Assembly (NCBI GenBank): GCA_003229995.1
Contig: QIGJ01000160.1
Location: 1 to 16,330, forward strand
Reading direction: 5' to 3'
Source of the DNA: Gammaproteobacteria bacterium
Lineage (GTDB): Bacteria > Pseudomonadota > Gammaproteobacteria > SZUA-152
Length of the DNA stretch: 16,330 nt
The notes under the pieces: generated by a model
Databases searched by the model: none
What the model saw: only the letters and a program-made list of their open reading frames with translations
What the model was told of the DNA's origin: nothing
Shown here: positions 14,872 through 16,330 of the stretch, one piece after another
Position numbering within the stretch: the stretch's first letter is position 1
Layout: every line of letters starts with the position of its first letter
Program-made: the position numbers and the translations under genes

Positions 14872-16330
14872 ATGGCTTTGATTAAATTCGATGATGTTTC
14901 CCTGGCTTTTGGGCATGTTGCCCTGCTCGACAAGGTTACCCTGCAAATTGACCCCGGTGAGCGGGTTTGTCTGGTGGGTCGTAATGGCACCGGAAAATCT
15001 ACCCTGATGCAGATTTTACGGGGTGTGGTCAGCCCGGATGATGGTAGTGTGTGGCGTCAGCAAAATGTGCGCATCGCTTGGCTTGCACAGGAAGTCCCCG
15101 CAAACCAGACGCAATCTGTATTTGATGTGATTACCGCCGGACTGGAAGGCGTGGGTAGCCTGCTGACGGAATATCATCATGTCGTGCTGTCACTGGAAGA
15201 TGATGCCTCATCCGCTGTGCTGGAACGTCTCGCTGAATTACAAAGTAAACTGGAGGCTGAAGACGGCTGGCGACTGGAACAAAAAGTCGAAGATGTAATT
15301 TCACGACTGGAACTGCCTGCGGACAAATTACTGTCAGAATTATCCGGTGGGCTTAAACGCCGGGTGATGTTGGCGCAAGCCCTGGTGACCGAACCAGACT
15401 TGCTGTTACTGGATGAACCCACCAATCATCTTGATTTGGCGGGTATTCAATGGCTGGAAGATTTTTTATTAAACTGGAATGGTAGCGTGTTGTTTATTAC
15501 CCATGATCGTGCCTTCCTGCAAAAATTGGCTACGCGCATAGTAGAACTGGATCGTGGCAATCTTAATTCCTGGCCCGGTGATTACAAAAATTACCTGCAA
15601 AAGAAAGAAGAAGCGCTGGCCATTGAAGCTGATCACAATGCCAAATTTGACAAACGTCTGGCAGAGGAAGAAGTGTGGATACGTCAGGGCATCAAAGCGC
15701 GGCGTACCCGCAACGAAGGCCGGGTGCGAGCATTGCAGGCCATGCGTCGTGAATACAGTGACCGACGTAAAGTACAGGGTAAAGTCAGCCTTAACCTCGA
15801 AAATGCCGAACGCTCCGGCAAGCTGGTGGTGGAAGTGGAAAATGCCAGTGCAGGTTACAATGGCACGACCATCGTGCGTGATTTTTCCACACGCATTCAG
15901 CGTGGTGATCGCATTGGTATTATCGGCCCCAATGGCGCAGGTAAAACCACATTGCTGAAATTATTATTGGGAGAGCTGGAGCCATCACAAGGTACGGTGC
16001 AGCTCGGTACAAAACTGGAAGTTGCCTATTTTGATCAGCAACGTGCAGTGCTGGACCCGAAAAAAACAGTAATGGATAATCTCAATTTCGGCAGTGATAC
16101 CGTCACTGTCAATGGCCGCGAAAAACACGTTATCAGTTATTTACAGGACTTTTTGTTTCCACCACAACGGATACGTTCACCGGTATCATCACTTTCCGGG
16201 GGAGAGCGTAACCGGTTATTACTGGCACGCCTGTTTACGCAGCCCGCGAATTTACTGGTCATGGATGAGCCGACCAACGATCTCGATGTAGAAACCCTGG
16301 AATTGCTGGAAGAATTGTTGAGCGAGTACA
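14872..16330 (+). CDS. uup: ABC-F ATPase Uup (3' end cut off by the window)
   Basis: The frame runs from ATG 14872 to the last base (486 codons plus one base); E. coli Uup has about 635 residues, so the C-terminal part with its coiled coil is missing. Two ATPase domains are visible. The first has Walker A GRNGTGKS (36-43), signature LSGGLKRR and Walker B LLLLDEPTNHLD. The second has Walker A GPNGAGKT (352-359), signature LSGGERNR and LLVMDEPTNDLD. Between them the linker IRQGIKARRTRNEGRVRAL is typical of Uup. There are no membrane segments; ABC-F proteins act on ribosomes, and Uup also affects precise transposon excision in E. coli. The ribosome binding site is poor. Its own promoter was not identified; it may be read from the HDOD gene. 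Confidence 0.95.
   Translation, partial: MALIKFDDVSLAFGHVALLDKVTLQIDPGERVCLVGRNGTGKSTLMQILRGVVSPDDGSVWRQQNVRIAWLAQEVPANQTQSVFDVITAGLEGVGSLLTEYHHVVLSLEDDASSAVLERLAELQSKLEAEDGWRLEQKVEDVISRLELPADKLLSELSGGLKRRVMLAQALVTEPDLLLLDEPTNHLDLAGIQWLEDFLLNWNGSVLFITHDRAFLQKLATRIVELDRGNLNSWPGDYKNYLQKKEEALAIEADHNAKFDKRLAEEEVWIRQGIKARRTRNEGRVRALQAMRREYSDRRKVQGKVSLNLENAERSGKLVVEVENASAGYNGTTIVRDFSTRIQRGDRIGIIGPNGAGKTTLLKLLLGELEPSQGTVQLGTKLEVAYFDQQRAVLDPKKTVMDNLNFGSDTVTVNGREKHVISYLQDFLFPPQRIRSPVSSLSGGERNRLLLARLFTQPANLLVMDEPTNDLDVETLELLEELLSEY

Noticed and set aside
15554..16291. Plus-strand frames inside uup
   Set aside because: They are out of phase with the continuous Uup frame, which carries all ABC motifs across the same bases.

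Overview
The window is chromosomal DNA that reads as a gammaproteobacterium of middling GC. GuaB, GuaA, TadA and Uup are all closest to the Escherichia coli-type proteins that I know from memory, and in GuaA the catalytic residues fall one position from the E. coli numbering. I cannot name a genus. A GH100 invertase and a DsrE-family protein would fit an environmental, possibly sulfur- or C1-metabolising lineage, but that is a guess.

Region 1 (1-4324) is housekeeping. The 5' part of a small lipoprotein gene runs leftward off the edge. It is followed by guaB, guaA and tadA, then a tRNA-Ser(CGA). The two GMP-synthesis genes are separated by about 270 nt filled by two repeat elements rather than the short spacer of a compact guaBA operon.

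Region 2 (4325-5622) is accessory: a second, inverted copy of the guaB-guaA repeat, another inverted repeat, a DsrE-family protein with AT-rich codon use, and a convergent small exported protein with a twin CX10C cysteine pattern.

Region 3 (5623-11543) is a c-di-GMP and phosphorelay cluster on the + strand: REC-PAS-GGDEF-EAL, a membrane histidine kinase, a broken single-domain response regulator, and REC-GGDEF-EAL. It looks partly decayed or repurposed. The kinase has Gln where the phospho-acceptor His belongs. The response regulator has lost its middle. A 180-190 nt palindromic element sits between kinase and regulator. The two GGDEF-EAL proteins carry changes in opposite domains: one has MGDEF with a canonical EAL domain, the other has canonical GGDEF with an altered EAL domain.

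Region 4 (11544-12519) is almost 1 kb without a gene. It holds two copies of a third palindromic repeat family and two intrinsic terminators preceded by hairpins. The first repeat copy supplies the last codons of the upstream gene.

Region 5 (12520-16330) holds a GH100 alkaline/neutral invertase, a 12-nt tandem repeat, an HDOD-domain protein, and the first 486 codons of the ABC-F ATPase gene uup, cut by the window edge.

The main theme is three families of short, non-coding, inverted-repeat elements (MITE-like) at gene boundaries, next to a signalling operon whose parts show signs of loss or specialisation. I see no phage genes, no CRISPR array, no transposase and no rRNA.
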